NCBI RefSeq assembly: GCF_049243985.1
Contig: NC_135386.1
Coordinates: 5,168,501-5,232,500 of the forward strand
Direction of reading: 5' to 3'
Source of the DNA: Paroedura picta
Lineage: Eukaryota; Chordata; Lepidosauria; Squamata; Gekkonidae
DNA: 64,000 nt
Every line of letters begins with the position of its first letter. Within the stretch, counting starts at the first letter, position 1. The notes beneath the pieces are model-generated. The model saw nothing but the letters and a program-made list of their open reading frames with translations. It had not been told where the DNA came from and ran no database searches. Both the position numbers and the translations under genes were made by a program. Below are positions 12,801-25,892 of the stretch, one piece after another.

Positions 12801-15800
12801 CAGACCCACACTCGACGTGACTCAGGATTGTTTCTTTGGGGCTGTAGTCTTTCTCCTGAAGTGCACCAAGACTGGCCTCTGCTCCACAGAACACTTCAAA
12901 TATGTACGGGGGAGGTGTGGCATTTTAGGAGGATGTGTACTGTTTTAGGTACCACTTCAGGCCATTTTACTGCCCTCCCTGGTAGCCAAGAGCTTGACAG
13001 TATTTGCAATGGTGAGACGGCCAGGCTCCAACCTATGTGCTTCCTTTTGTGTTGGTTTATTTATGCCTTGCTTCCTTCACACACACACCCCACACACCCC
13101 CAGTTGGGACTCCCTCCCTTCCTTCCTCCCTCCCTCCCTCCCTTCCTTCCTCCCTCCCTCCCGCCCTCCCTCCCTTCCTTCCTGTTACCTTCCATCTTCC
13201 TCCCTCCCTCCCTCCCTCCCTCCCTCCCTTCCTTCCTTCCACCACACCCCCCCAGTTGGGACTCACAGTGCCTTAGAGCAGTGTTCTTCCCTGCTCTGTT
13301 TTCTCACCACAGCCCTGCGTGGCGGGCCGGGCCCAAGGTCAGCCAGCGAGCTTCCATGGTAGAGTTTGGATTTCGAACCCAGCTCTCCCACTGTCTGTCC
13401 ACTGCACCATGCTAGTTCTCACACTAGTATGCAGTTCTTTTGTTTTCGGGGAGTATTCCTTAACAGGGGAGTCTCCTCTTTGCAGTCTCAGTCGGTATGG
13501 TCCAAGGAGGAAAGTACCACATTCTTTTTCTACCTCTTGGTAGTGATTCAGGGGGCTTGTGTTCAGGAAAGGACCACATTGCCGGTTTCACTGCTTTCCA
13601 AATGGAGTGTGGTCTTTGAGAGAGTCCTGCTCAATTTTATTTTTGTAAGTTGAGTATGCCAACAAATTTCTCATCTGTTTCCATTCTGCTCTCCACCTGA
13701 CTTCTTCCCATTTCCGTTTGTTTGTCAGAGCGTCCACGGAGTCCCCGAACCCTCCGAGGATCAAGGCAGCTCCCGCCAGAAGTCAGAGGCGGCAGGGAGC
13801 AGCAGCGCCCCCCCAGTACCAAAGGAGCTGTCGGTCGTCAACGGTACATCCCAGGCGCCTTTGCCCACGAAAGACACGAGCCCCGAATCCAAGGCCAAGG
13901 CCAAGCCCTGCAGTTGGACTTGCCGAGAATGTGCGCAGTGGCTCCCGGACCGAGAAACCTACGTGTCCCATATGAAGAAAAGCCACGGGAAGGTGAGGGT
14001 CTTGCGGAAACACTGACGCCGTGTTTCACAACAACAATGTCGTAGCTGTACAACACATGTCCAGGCTCCCATTCTTGGTGTACCAGTTAAGAGTGGCTGC
14101 TTCTACTCTAGCGAGCCGGGTTTGGTTCCCCACTCTTCCCATGTAGCCAGTTGGGTGGATTTGGGCTAGTCACAGTCCTGTTAGAGGTGTTCTCGCAGAG
14201 CAGTTCTCTCGGAGCTCTCTCTCTCTGCCCCACCTACCTCGCAGGGTGTCTGTTGTGGGGAGAGGATGGAAAAGTGATTGTATAAGCCGCTTTGAGACTC
14301 CATTGGGCAGTGAACAGAGGGGGTATAAAAACCAGATCGTCTTCGTTCACGAACCACTTCTGTCCCTTTGTCAGAACATGAAGAGATACCCCTGTCGACA
14401 GTGCGAGCGGTCCTTCAACGCCTCCAACAGCCTGCGGAGACACACGCGCAACGATCACGACACAGCAAAGAGGGTTTATACCTGCCTGTGAGTCCCGAGG
14501 GGGAGGGGCCTTTCCCATCTTCCGGGTTCAAAAGGGCTTTGCAACGCACTGCTCTGCTCCTGTTTTGGAACGTCATGTAGAGTCTTGAGGCAGCCATGCC
14601 AGCCACAGTAGTGAAATGATCTTAATCCCGCCTTGCTTTATTTCGAAGGTACTGCACAGATGAAGTTCAGACGTTTCCTCAGCTGTCTGCGCTGGAGAAC
14701 CACATCAGCCTCATGCACGGCATCAAAAACCCGGACCTTTCCCAGATATCCAAAGCCAAAGCCCCTGCGGAAGTCCCGACAAAAGTAATCTGCTGTGCTT
14801 TACGTCAATAGTGGGTCAAGGGGCAATCAGTTTCTTTCTTTTTCTTCCTTTCTTCCTTTCTTCCTTTCTTCCTTTCTTCCTTTCTTCCTTCCTTCTTTCC
14901 TTCTTTCTTTCTTTCCTTCCTTCCTTCCTTCCTTTCCTTCTTTCTTTCCTTCCTTCCTTCCTTCTTTCCTTCCTTCCTTCCTTCTTTCCTTCCTTCTTTC
15001 CTTCCGTCCTTCCTTCTTTCCTTCCTTCTTTCTTTCCTTCCTGGCACATCTGGTGGTGACCTTTCCCTTTTGCTCAAGGCCTGTGGAATCCCCTCCCCAA
15101 ATTCTTGCTCATGAAATTTCAGCAACTGTGTCGCCCCCCTTTTTGTGTCGTTTTTTTCACAGCAAGCTGGGGCCTGCTTGTATTAGTAGGCTCACACACC
15201 CACACAGAAAATCATGGGAATAAATTGTATGAATTAGATGCATTTTTTGCATTTGTGTTCTCTTGTGTGGGCATAAGTGTTGAGCGACCTACCTATAAGA
15301 CTAATACTAGAGCACGGGGATCCCCAACCATAGTACCTGTCAACACTTTTTCTGGTGCCCACTAAGTGTTGTTAGGAAGTAGGGGGGGCAGGAAGGGCTT
15401 TTGCAGACTTCTGATTGATTGTGTAGGTTTTTATTATGTTGCTTTGGTAACAGCTGCTGCCATAACATATAGATCTATGCTGTATTACTGAGGCAGATCC
15501 GTGGCAATCATTTTGTGGCTGGTTCTGCCTCCTGTGGCCGCCATTATGTTGCTGCGCTCACCATGCCATGAATTCCAAAATGCGCCTGCAGGCTGGAGTG
15601 GGTTGGGGACCCCTGCTGGAGCATAGCAATTATTCTTGCCCAAAACTAGTAACAGAGCTCATAACATTCAAGTATACATGTGCAGAGTAGACCAGTTGGA
15701 AGCTCATCAAACTTTCCGTGACAAAAGTCTCATTCGTCTAAAGCAGGGGTAGTCAAACTGCGGCCCTCCAGATGTCCATGGACTGCAATTCCCAGAAGCC

Positions 15801-16497
15801 CCTGCCAGCAAATGCTGGCAGGGGCTTCTGGGAATTGGAGTTCATGGAAATCTGGAGGGCCGCAGTTTGACTACCCCTGGTCTAAAGGGCCGCTTTATTA
15901 AAGATGGACCTGCCCGGTGCTTCCAGGGGCCGATGCAATGAAGTTCTGCTTTTCTTGTTGGTTTGGCAGACAAAAACTCCAAAGAGGGTATCTGCAGACG
16001 GTTCGGAGCAGACGGAAGCAGCCGTGCCAGGGTCCGAGGACCCGCCAGCGAAAAGACTGAGAGCACACTGGAAGTGCGCGAAATGTGAGTTCTCGACAGC
16101 CTCCGAGACAGAGTTTCAGGGACACATCCCTCGGCACAAGACGGACAGCTCCACTTTCCAGTGCCTGCTCTGCGGTTTGTGCTACACGTCCCGCATCTCT
16201 CTGAACAGACACCTCTTCATTGTTCATAAAGTCAAGGATCCGGAAGAGGAGGAGGAAGAGGAGGAGGAGGAGGAGGAAGAAGAGGAAGAGGAGCAGCAGG
16301 AAGAAGCCGGGGATGAAAAAGAGGGACGGGACATGGAGACAAACGGGAACGCGCTGGCAGAGACGAACGGGGAGATGAATGTCGGGGAGGAGGGAGCGGG
16401 CCGTTCCAAGGAGAAAGACTCGGAGGGCGACTCGGTGTCCCGGGACGCGGAGAAGCCTGCCTCTCAGAACAAACCTTCAAAGTCCCCCAGTGTTTAA
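1515..16497 (+). CDS. ZNF592: ZNF592, zinc finger protein 592 (whole coding region, 8 exons)
   Basis: Spliced coding exons are 1515-3887, 9449-9627, 10696-10872, 11742-11901, 13729-13992, 14375-14487, 14649-14784 and 15970-16497. Every junction has GT/AG and phases join without a break, giving 1309 codons plus TAA; human ZNF592 is about 1267 aa. The start [20 protein letters not shown] is the family's N-terminus. Residues 1-620 are a low-complexity, Ser/Pro-rich regulatory part. From about residue 625 to 1225 lie roughly a dozen C2H2 or degenerate zinc fingers, followed by a Glu-rich acidic tail ending SPSV. The family acts in the nucleus; ZNF592 is known with ZNF687 and ZMYND8 in a chromatin-regulating complex. 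The reading frame is intact. Lineage-specific oddities are a tandem 19-residue duplication at residues 183-224 and long pyrimidine-rich arrays in introns 4 and 7. The identification rests on extended remembered similarity along the whole length. Confidence 0.97.
4890..5258 (+). repeat. CR1-type LINE 3' end
   Basis: It ends in gggggttggactagatgac, a ggtccctttgaactctg block and gattctatga, the standard CR1 3' terminus with an ATTCTATG-type end. It is a 5'-truncated copy in ZNF592 intron 1. Confidence 0.75.
5265..5605 (+). repeat. CR1-like LINE tails, two tandem monomers
   Basis: Two head-to-tail monomers each carry gaattcttggtggttgggg or a close variant, cctgggttttggcc, gtgacacagagtgttgga or a variant, and an end like cttatgttct. 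The monomer start recurs at about 5272 and 5455. Confidence 0.65.
5605..6400. other. Unclassified intronic sequence
   Basis: No repeat family was recognised. Two antiparallel open frames of about 112-114 codons overlap at 5890-6256; neither resembles a protein I know and no splice context links them to ZNF592. Confidence 0.4.
6405..6560. repeat. Unclassified dispersed repeat (aggccaac-type)
   Basis: The block ttggattcaaatcccgtggc and the following accttcgaggccaac resemble other dispersed copies in this window (25240, 32100, 59600), all marked by 'cacctttaagaccaac' plus 'agctttcgtgtgcatgc' or variants. The family is not identified. Confidence 0.4.
7098..7220 (-). repeat. CR1-type LINE 3' end
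   Basis: The block agaatcctagatttggaagg followed by ggccctggaggctatccgatg and ctctgcacaatgcagg is the reverse complement of a CR1 terminus. Confidence 0.7.
7240..7412 (-). repeat. Sauria-type SINE
   Basis: On the minus strand it carries a degraded tRNA-like head and the tail marked here by cctcacaacaaccctgtgag and gcccaaggtcatccgggaa. A short (TG)n tract follows at 7425-7440. Confidence 0.65.
7413..8672. other. Intronic sequence without recognised features
   Basis: Apart from a short (TG)n at about 7425-7440 and a (CA)n at 7922-7940, I see no gene or identifiable repeat here. It lies inside ZNF592 intron 1. Confidence 0.5.
8673..8990 (+). repeat. tRNA-derived SINE with internal duplication
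   Basis: The head has the box A-like tgtagttaggagcggc and box B-like ggtttgattccc. The 'tgctgggtgaccttgggcc' to 'agctctctc' module occurs twice, at about 8757 and 8857, before the gggaaggcgattagaaac end. Confidence 0.7.
8990..9130 (+). repeat. 5S-rRNA-derived SINE
   Basis: The block gatctcttcagatctcagaa, then gctatgcaggctcgg and cttggacgagagacc, parallels 5S rRNA boxes. It is followed by the gcaatggcaaaacgcctccc tail typical of the family. Confidence 0.7.
9449..9627 (+). CDS. ZNF592: ZNF592 coding exon 2 (residues 792-851)
   Basis: The acceptor is CCCCGTAG at 9448 and the donor is TACAG|GTTTGT at 9628. It encodes [20 protein letters not shown] and then [20 protein letters not shown], two fingers very close to human ZNF592. 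It enters in phase 0 and ends with two bases of Arg851. Confidence 0.96.
9628..10695. other. ZNF592 intron 2
   Basis: Mostly unique sequence. It has a perfect small tandem duplication of about 20 bases (agtaacaccacataaaaatg) at 10282-10322. No repeat family or RNA gene was recognised. Confidence 0.5.
10696..10872 (+). CDS. ZNF592: ZNF592 coding exon 3 (residues 851-910)
   Basis: The acceptor is CTCCCCAG at 10695 and the donor is CA|GTAAGT at 10873. It encodes [20 protein letters not shown] followed by [20 protein letters not shown], two C2H2 fingers. The last two bases start Gln910, completed by exon 4. Confidence 0.96.
10930..11610 (+). repeat. CR1-like LINE 3' end with about four tandem tail monomers
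   Basis: The block ccaaaggaaagacttcttta with agcggatatagtgatgg is a LINE 3' region. It is followed by repeated monomers starting near 11140, 11263, 11400 and 11500, each with ggcctct, ttggccctc, a ctggactagatgga variant and gatccagcagggctctt. It fills most of intron 3. Confidence 0.65.
11742..11901 (+). CDS. ZNF592: ZNF592 coding exon 4 (residues 910-963)
   Basis: The acceptor is CCTCGCAG at 11741 and the donor is AAG|GTTGGT at 11902. It encodes [20 protein letters not shown] and [20 protein letters not shown]. The final His-Val-Lys is completed as a finger by Ser-Val-His of the next exon, so the intron splits a zinc finger. A 366-bp pyrimidine array begins about 90 bases into the following intron. 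Confidence 0.95.
11993..12358 (+). repeat. (CCTT)n array with CCTTT variants
   Basis: About 366 bp of almost pure pyrimidine on the sense strand of ZNF592 intron 4. The central part, about 12190-12315, is uninterrupted CCTT; the flanks mix CCTTT and CCCTT. All long open frames across it are low-complexity artefacts. Confidence 0.95.
12360..13080. other. ZNF592 intron 4, unclassified part
   Basis: No gene recognised. The sequence is of moderate complexity, contains no clear family signature and may hold an old element. Confidence 0.4.
13097..13264 (+). repeat. (CCCT)n/(CCTT)n array bounded by direct repeats
   Basis: A pyrimidine array at 13111-13240 lies between two copies of cccccagttgggactc (13097-13112 and 13248-13264), so array and flank look duplicated together. 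The pyrimidine strand is again the ZNF592 sense strand. Confidence 0.85.
13300..13422 (-). repeat. Sauria-type SINE fragment
   Basis: The minus strand carries a gagaactagcatggtgcagt head and a box B-like ggttcgaaatcc. It is truncated. Confidence 0.55.
13729..13992 (+). CDS. ZNF592: ZNF592 coding exon 5 (residues 964-1051)
   Basis: The acceptor is TTTGTCAG at 13728 and the donor is AAG|GTGAGG at 13993; both phases are 0. It encodes a Ser/Pro/Lys-rich linker ([15 protein letters not shown] and on) that is poorly conserved with human, then the finger [20 protein letters not shown] ending KKSHGK. Confidence 0.94.
14070..14338 (+). repeat. tRNA-derived SINE in ZNF592 intron 5
   Basis: The box A-like ttggtgtaccagttaagagt and box B-like ggtttggttcccc are followed by cctacctcgcagggtgtctg, a ttgtggggagaggatgg block and aagccgctttgagactcc, ending ggtataaaaacc. 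It almost fills the 382-base intron. Confidence 0.75.
14375..14487 (+). CDS. ZNF592: ZNF592 coding exon 6 (residues 1052-1089)
   Basis: The acceptor is TTTGTCAG at 14374 and the donor is CCT|GTGAGT at 14488. It encodes [20 protein letters not shown] and RRHTRNDH, a canonical C2H2 finger, then the start of the next finger (VYTC). The last codon, Leu1089, is split by a 161-base intron. Confidence 0.95.
14649..14784 (+). CDS. ZNF592: ZNF592 coding exon 7 (residues 1089-1134)
   Basis: The acceptor is TTCGAAG at 14648 and the donor is AAA|GTAATC at 14785. It encodes [20 protein letters not shown] and [17 protein letters not shown], matching the human finger that ends HGIRNPDLSQ. The acceptor has a weak pyrimidine tract. 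Confidence 0.93.
14830..15041 (+). repeat. (CTTT)n/(CCTT)n array
   Basis: About 210 bp of mixed CTTT, CCTT and CTTTC pyrimidine sequence starts about 45 bases into ZNF592 intron 7, sense strand. Confidence 0.93.
15315..15615 (+). mobile_element. Non-autonomous hAT-type element
   Basis: The ends are inverted-repeat-like: cggggatccccaacc at the left and ggttggggacccctg at the right. Flanks are ctagagca (15307-15314) and ctggagca (15616-15623), an 8-bp duplication with one mismatch, as expected for hAT. There is no transposase. Related copies are at 46271-46590, about 35945-36110 and about 23575-23700. Confidence 0.7.
15744..15879 (+). mobile_element. Palindromic hAT-type MITE, copy 1
   Basis: A 136-bp hairpin element begins caggggtagtcaaactgcgg and ends with its inverse. 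Flanks are identical 8-bp duplications gtctaaag (15736-15743 and 15880-15887). The two arms differ at about three positions. Confidence 0.88.
15970..16497 (+). CDS. ZNF592: ZNF592 coding exon 8 (residues 1135-1309, stop)
   Basis: The acceptor is TTTGGCAG at 15969. It encodes the last two fingers, [20 protein letters not shown] and [20 protein letters not shown], then KVKDP and a run of about 19 glutamates from GAG/GAA repeats (about 16240-16295). A hydrophilic tail follows and ends SPSV with TAA at 16495. The acidic run after FIVHKV is also a feature of mammalian ZNF592. Confidence 0.96.
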   Translation, partial: TKTPKRVSADGSEQTEAAVPGSEDPPAKRLRAHWKCAKCEFSTASETEFQGHIPRHKTDSSTFQCLLCGLCYTSRISLNRHLFIVHKVKDPEEEEEEEEEEEEEEEEEQQEEAGDEKEGRDMETNGNALAETNGEMNVGEEGAGRSKEKDSEGDSVSRDAEKPASQNKPSKSPSV

Positions 16498-18096
16498 GAA
16501 TAGATTGTTTTCTTCTTGTGTGTCCCCCTGAGGTTTTGCGGGAGGGGGTGGTGGGGTGGGTTCACACTTCTGAAATATGCTCATCCTTCCTTTGGGGTGG
16601 GGCCCCGCATTCCGTTGCTTGCCCATTCTTAAAGGGAGTCCAAAAGTCGTTCCCGCCATCTCCGCAGCACTGAATAGTGATGCGGGGAGGATCCCTGGCC
16701 GAACCAGGTCTGAACCTGCAGGCTAAAGAACATTTTCCTGCTGGGAATTTTTTTGTGGGGGGGGAGGGGTGGTCCTGGCCCCCCCTCATCTGAACAAAAG
16801 CCGCTTTTTCCTCCAATCATGTGCCCCCCCATGCCCCATCCGACGGTTCAGCTCCCCTTTTCCTCCGCCCCTTTCCCCTTCCATTTGTGTCACAGTTCCC
16901 CAATTAGCTTTACGCATCTGGGAGTGTGCGAGCGTTTGTTAGCTCCCGCCCCCCCTCCCATTCCTCACAACCCGTCAGTCCACACAGGGCTTCCTTGCCC
17001 TCCACTCACGCTTGCATTGCCTTTCAGCTGTGTCACGAAAAACATTTTTTTTAAATTGGCCACCTCTGGAAAAGATGCTTTCCAATCAACAAGTGGGTCT
17101 CCTTTTCTGCACAAGCTGCGTTTTGCGTTGCTCCTGGTGGCTAGTCAGTTTTCCTGTGTTAGTCCCCCACCCCAAGAAACAGTGTCAAGGGGCAGCGGAA
17201 TGCTGTTTTCTCCCCTCTGGGGGTTTTCCTGCATTCAGAACAGGCCTGGGTGGGGTCAGCATAAGGTTGCACCAAAAGCCGGCAGCACTTCACTTCTGTG
17301 ACTGATTCCCCCCCCCTGTAGCATGGGAGTTAGACACAAACCGGGGGGGGGGGGGGGGGTCACATGGACTCTTGTGGGTGGGTGGCCCCTCCTTTCTCCC
17401 CTCTTACTGTCCTTATTGTCTGTCCAAGTCCACCAGATTGCAGCTTTAAAAACAAACCCCTCCATTTTAGCCCGTTTGCGTCCCCTGGGCCGATCCCAAC
17501 TTTGTCCCTTCGTTTTCTATTTTTGCATTTTGTTTTTAAAAATGCAGCATCTGCACAGACTTTGTGAGAAAGCCAAGGAGGTGTTTTTTTTTTTTAACTC
17601 TCTGCATAAAAAGTCCCTATTTATTTATTCCCCCCCTCCCTCCACGCTTGAGGAATACTCTAGATACTCCTCCTCCACGAATTGGGGACGGGGCCCCTTA
17701 AGGGCAGCCCACCTATTCCGATGAAACATACAGTAGGAGTTTCCCAGCACCGCACAGACTGCTTCTTATCCCAGCATCTGTTGTCACGGACCAGAGCCCC
17801 TCGACGTCCCTCACCCAAGGGTGCCCCAAGCTTGCAGCAAACTCCTGCCCGAAGGACATTGTGTTGGTTTCTGAGCCCCGCCCCCAACCCCCCCACCCCC
17901 CAGTTTGGCTTCCCACAATTGTGTTTGCATGGAGCGCTCTCGACCTTCAGCAAGGCACCATCAGTACCACAAATATTTGCTCCAACTTGTAGTGGGGAGG
18001 CAGAAATTTCCAATTCCCGTACGGTTGCATCAATTTCATCCCTCCCCGCCTCTCCCTGCGGTCTCCTGTGTGCTTTCCTCCCCATGTTCTATGCCG

Positions 18097-18195
18097 GGTT
18101 GGCCAACCTGTGGCTCTTGAGATATCTATGGACTCCAATTACCATGAGCCTTTGCCAGTAAGTGTAGTCTATGGACACCTGGAGAGTCACAGAAT
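18097..18195 (+). mobile_element. Degraded palindromic MITE remnant in ZNF592 3'UTR
   Basis: The left part ggccaacctgtggctcttga and gatatctatggact is followed by an inverse-like tagtctatggacacctgg and agagtcacag. This resembles the same caggggt-type family with a lost centre. No target duplication could be defined. Confidence 0.5.
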
Positions 18196-18569
18196 AGCCA
18201 GCCCCGCCCAATGTAATAACTACTACTTTCTCTTTTTATATATATTATATATATATATATATATATACAGTTTTTTTATGTTGAGTCCGACTCTTGCTCA
18301 TTGTTTACTATAAATAATTTAAGGAAAAAAATCCCTATTTATCTTATTACATTTGAATTGCTCACTTTCTCGTCTGAACGTGTTTTGATAAAAACCCTTT
18401 GTATTTTTTGATACTATGTACATTTAGCTAGGGAATGTTTTACAGAGTAGCCTAGCTCAAGTATCAATAGCAGGGGAGGAGGGGCGAATCACTCCCAAGC
18501 CATCACATATCTATTTAATTTGCCGAGGCATCCGTGCCTTGCTATAATGTTTACTTCAAAAGTATTTCA

Positions 18570-18575
18570 AATAAA
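18570..18575 (+). terminator. ZNF592: Polyadenylation signal AATAAA, probable ZNF592 end
   Basis: A canonical AATAAA lies 2.07 kb after the stop in AT-rich unique sequence, and squamate repeat sequence starts soon after. Other A-rich candidates upstream are weaker. The choice of site is inferred. Confidence 0.6.
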
Positions 18576-18649
18576 ACCATCTAACAATGCCTGGGGTCTG
18601 CTTGGTAATCATCGGAGCTCTCCCAAACGTGAGGCACAATTCTGGCTTG

Positions 18650-18835
18650 GGAAATTCCTGGAGATTTGGGGAGGGAACCTGGAAGAGCAGTTTGGAGAGT
18701 GGGGGGGGGGGGGGAGGCCAGCAGGGGTGTGATCCATAAAGCGTGCCCACCAAAGTTGTTCCCTCCTGCCAGAATTGGGGAAGCACTCCAGCCCCCACCT
18801 GGAGGTTGGCTACCAGCGTTTCTTCTAAGCGGTGT
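18650..18835 (-). repeat. Dispersed 'cctccaggtgg'-type element
   Basis: The minus strand runs from tggtagccaacctccaggtg to the aattcctggagatttgggg block (seen here in reverse order). A G14 run at 18701-18714 interrupts it. It is related to copies at 38640, 39200, 61950 and 62691. Confidence 0.5.
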
Positions 18836-18895
18836 ACGCAAGCATCCCCACCATGCAGGGTCTCACACTGCCAATTGAAAGACAGCAGCAGTTAA

Positions 18896-19000
18896 GAAGA
18901 AGATGAAGAAGAGTTGGGTCTTATATGCCGCTTTTCCCTACCCGAAGGAGGCTCAAAGCGGCTTACAGTCGCCTTCCCTTTCCTCTCCCCAGGGAAGAAA
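18896..19000 (-). repeat. tRNA-derived SINE, 3' part
   Basis: A gaagaagatgaagaagagtt head is followed by atgccgcttttccctacccg and gcttacagtcgccttccc: the reverse complement of the SINE tail, truncated. Confidence 0.7.
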
Positions 19001-19169
19001 TCACAGGGGACGCTGTTGGCAACTAATACTTGGTCTTTTTCAAAAACCAAAACATGGAACTTGAGCCTCACAAGCTCTCAATGCATGTTAGATTGCTGGC
19101 GTGCCAATAGTTTGGTAGGGAGCGGCCTGGCTGAAGGAGTACTGCCCTGAGGACGCTGTTTTCTGGGAA

Positions 19170-19290
19170 GGGGACCGCAGTTGCCTGTCTCTGCACACCA
19201 ACCCTGGGATTCCCATCCCAGTAATAACCAGGGCCTTAGCTTCCAAGATCTGGCAACAGCCAGCTAGGCTGGGCCATTCAGGTCTGGTCA
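19170..19290 (-). repeat. 5S-derived SINE fragment
   Basis: The order gggattcccatcccagtaat, then aaccagggccttagcttcca and agatctgg mirrors 5S boxes on the minus strand. It is strongly diverged. Confidence 0.45.
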
Positions 19291-19299
19291 ATTAAGTCA

Positions 19300-20130
19300 T
19301 TGGAATTAGTTTGGATGCAATTGTATTATGCGATCAGAAAGAGCTGGACGGGATGCAATTGACGGAACGAATGGGGAAGAAGTGAATTAAATGGGTGCCA
19401 GGGCGAAGCTGCCTTTGGGCCGTAGCACGGACTAAGGGGCAGTCTTTAAAAAAGAAATGGCCCGGGCCCAGCGTTAAAGCCCCCCCCCCCAAAAAAAGGC
19501 GCGTGCGCATTGCTGGCTCGTGCTTGCCATCCGGCGGGTGGGTCAAAAGACTAAAGGCTTACCGGTTCTCCCATAACGCTTCCGGTTGTCGTGTGCGGGG
19601 GAAGAGTGGTGAAAAACCGCACAGGGACGTTTTATAAAATACGGATACATTTGGAAGGGTGAGAAGCTTGTTAAATGTTGTGGATGATATGGCTCTGGAA
19701 TACCAGAACTCTGTTCCCATGAAGAAGCCGGGCTCCTCCGAAATTTAAAGCAGCACACACTTCTGCAAATACAGATCGGAGGTTTCTCCTGTTGAATTCC
19801 TGCCTGCAGTCAAAATTAAAAGGCGCAGCAGTGCAATGGGCAAGTTTCCTTTCATTGCACGGATAGTGAAGAAGCAAGTGAGAGGGGTCAGGGTTTAAAA
19901 CAGGAGCCCACGGGGACTTTAAACACCACCCAAACGTGCGTAAAACGAGCTGTAATTCCGCGGATCCCCAGGTCCCTCCTGGATTTAGGCAACCCTATGT
20001 CCTAGGAGATGCCCCGGCCCCACCTTTGCTGGATTAAATTTTGTGACATTTTTAAGATCTTCAAGTTCACATTTCCGCAACAGGATCAACACGGCTGCCC
20101 GCTTGCAAACATTACCCAGTTTAAACTCAT
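19300..20130. other. ZNF592-SEC11A intergenic sequence
   Basis: No gene or clear repeat. GC content rises toward the SEC11A start. Confidence 0.5.
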
Positions 20131-20139
20131 CTAACAAAA

Positions 20140-20202
20140 ACCGGAAGTATCTAGAAACATCTAGAAAGAAGTATCTAGAAAACCGGAAGTATCTAGAAAC
20201 AT
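20140..20202 (+). promoter_or_regulatory. Duplicated ETS-type motifs upstream of SEC11A
   Basis: ACCGGAAGT, a strong ETS/GABPA-type core, occurs at 20140-20148 and 20182-20190. Each sits in an identical 20-base block ccggaagtatctagaaacat (20141-20160, 20183-20202). A third partial copy, gaagtatctagaaa, lies between. They are 160-210 bases upstream of the SEC11A ATG. Function is inferred. Confidence 0.55.
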
Positions 20203-20349
20203 TACCTCTTTGGTCTGGGGAAAAGCTGGCCCTTCTAGCCCGAAAAGGCGGACTCAGTGGTATTTCCAACTTGGCCGGAAATAGCTCCGGGCGGGCGGAA
20301 GCGGAGCTGCGGCGTCCCTGTCCTGCCGGTGGCTGCAACTTTGCCCGCG

Positions 20350-25532
<5,183 letters not shown>

Positions 25533-25775
25533 CTCAGCCGCCCCGGAGGCCGCGCCAAGATGCCAAGTAGCCAGTGGGGTGTGACGTGTGTACGTTTCGC
25601 TGCTTATTAACCGAATTGGATTTGGCTTCTGGTTTTGTTTTTCTACTGCTGTGTGATGAGAAGGTGGATCTCCTCTCTCCCCCCCCCCCCCCAGTATTTT
25701 GAACCGGTTTGTCATATTTTAGCATTTTTGTACATCGAGTGAATTTTTATATTAAAAGTTTGAAGTCAGAGGAGC
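25533..25775 (+). other. SEC11A: SEC11A 3'UTR
   Basis: A short 3'UTR of about 240 bases with a C13 run at about 25680-25692 and the variant poly(A) signal ATTAAA at 25751-25756. Confidence 0.75.
25751..25756 (+). terminator. SEC11A: Polyadenylation signal ATTAAA, SEC11A
   Basis: ATTAAA, the commonest variant signal, lies 219 bases after the stop and is followed by TG-rich sequence (agtttgaagtcag, gtcctgtgtatc). Confidence 0.65.
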
Positions 25776-25892
25776 CCGTCCTGTGTATCTTTCTCAGCTC
25801 AGAGATTCCTGGTTCCCCCACTGATCACAGAAAGATCTGCCGGAATATGATTCTGACGGTGCCAGAGATGACAGAATACAAGAGAAGCATCC

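Larger units (their letters stand above)
16498..18595 (+). other. ZNF592: ZNF592 3' untranslated region
   Basis: No coding potential follows the TAA. The stretch holds a run of 17 Gs at 17343-17359, a palindromic repeat remnant at about 18097-18195, a (TA)n run at about 18240-18268 and an AATAAA at 18570. The 3' limit is inferred from that signal, and the length (about 2.1 kb) suits this gene, whose mammalian 3'UTR is long. Confidence 0.7.

Noticed and set aside
13097-13264. CRISPR-like direct repeats
   Set aside because: Two copies flanking a microsatellite in a vertebrate intron; no repeat-spacer array.
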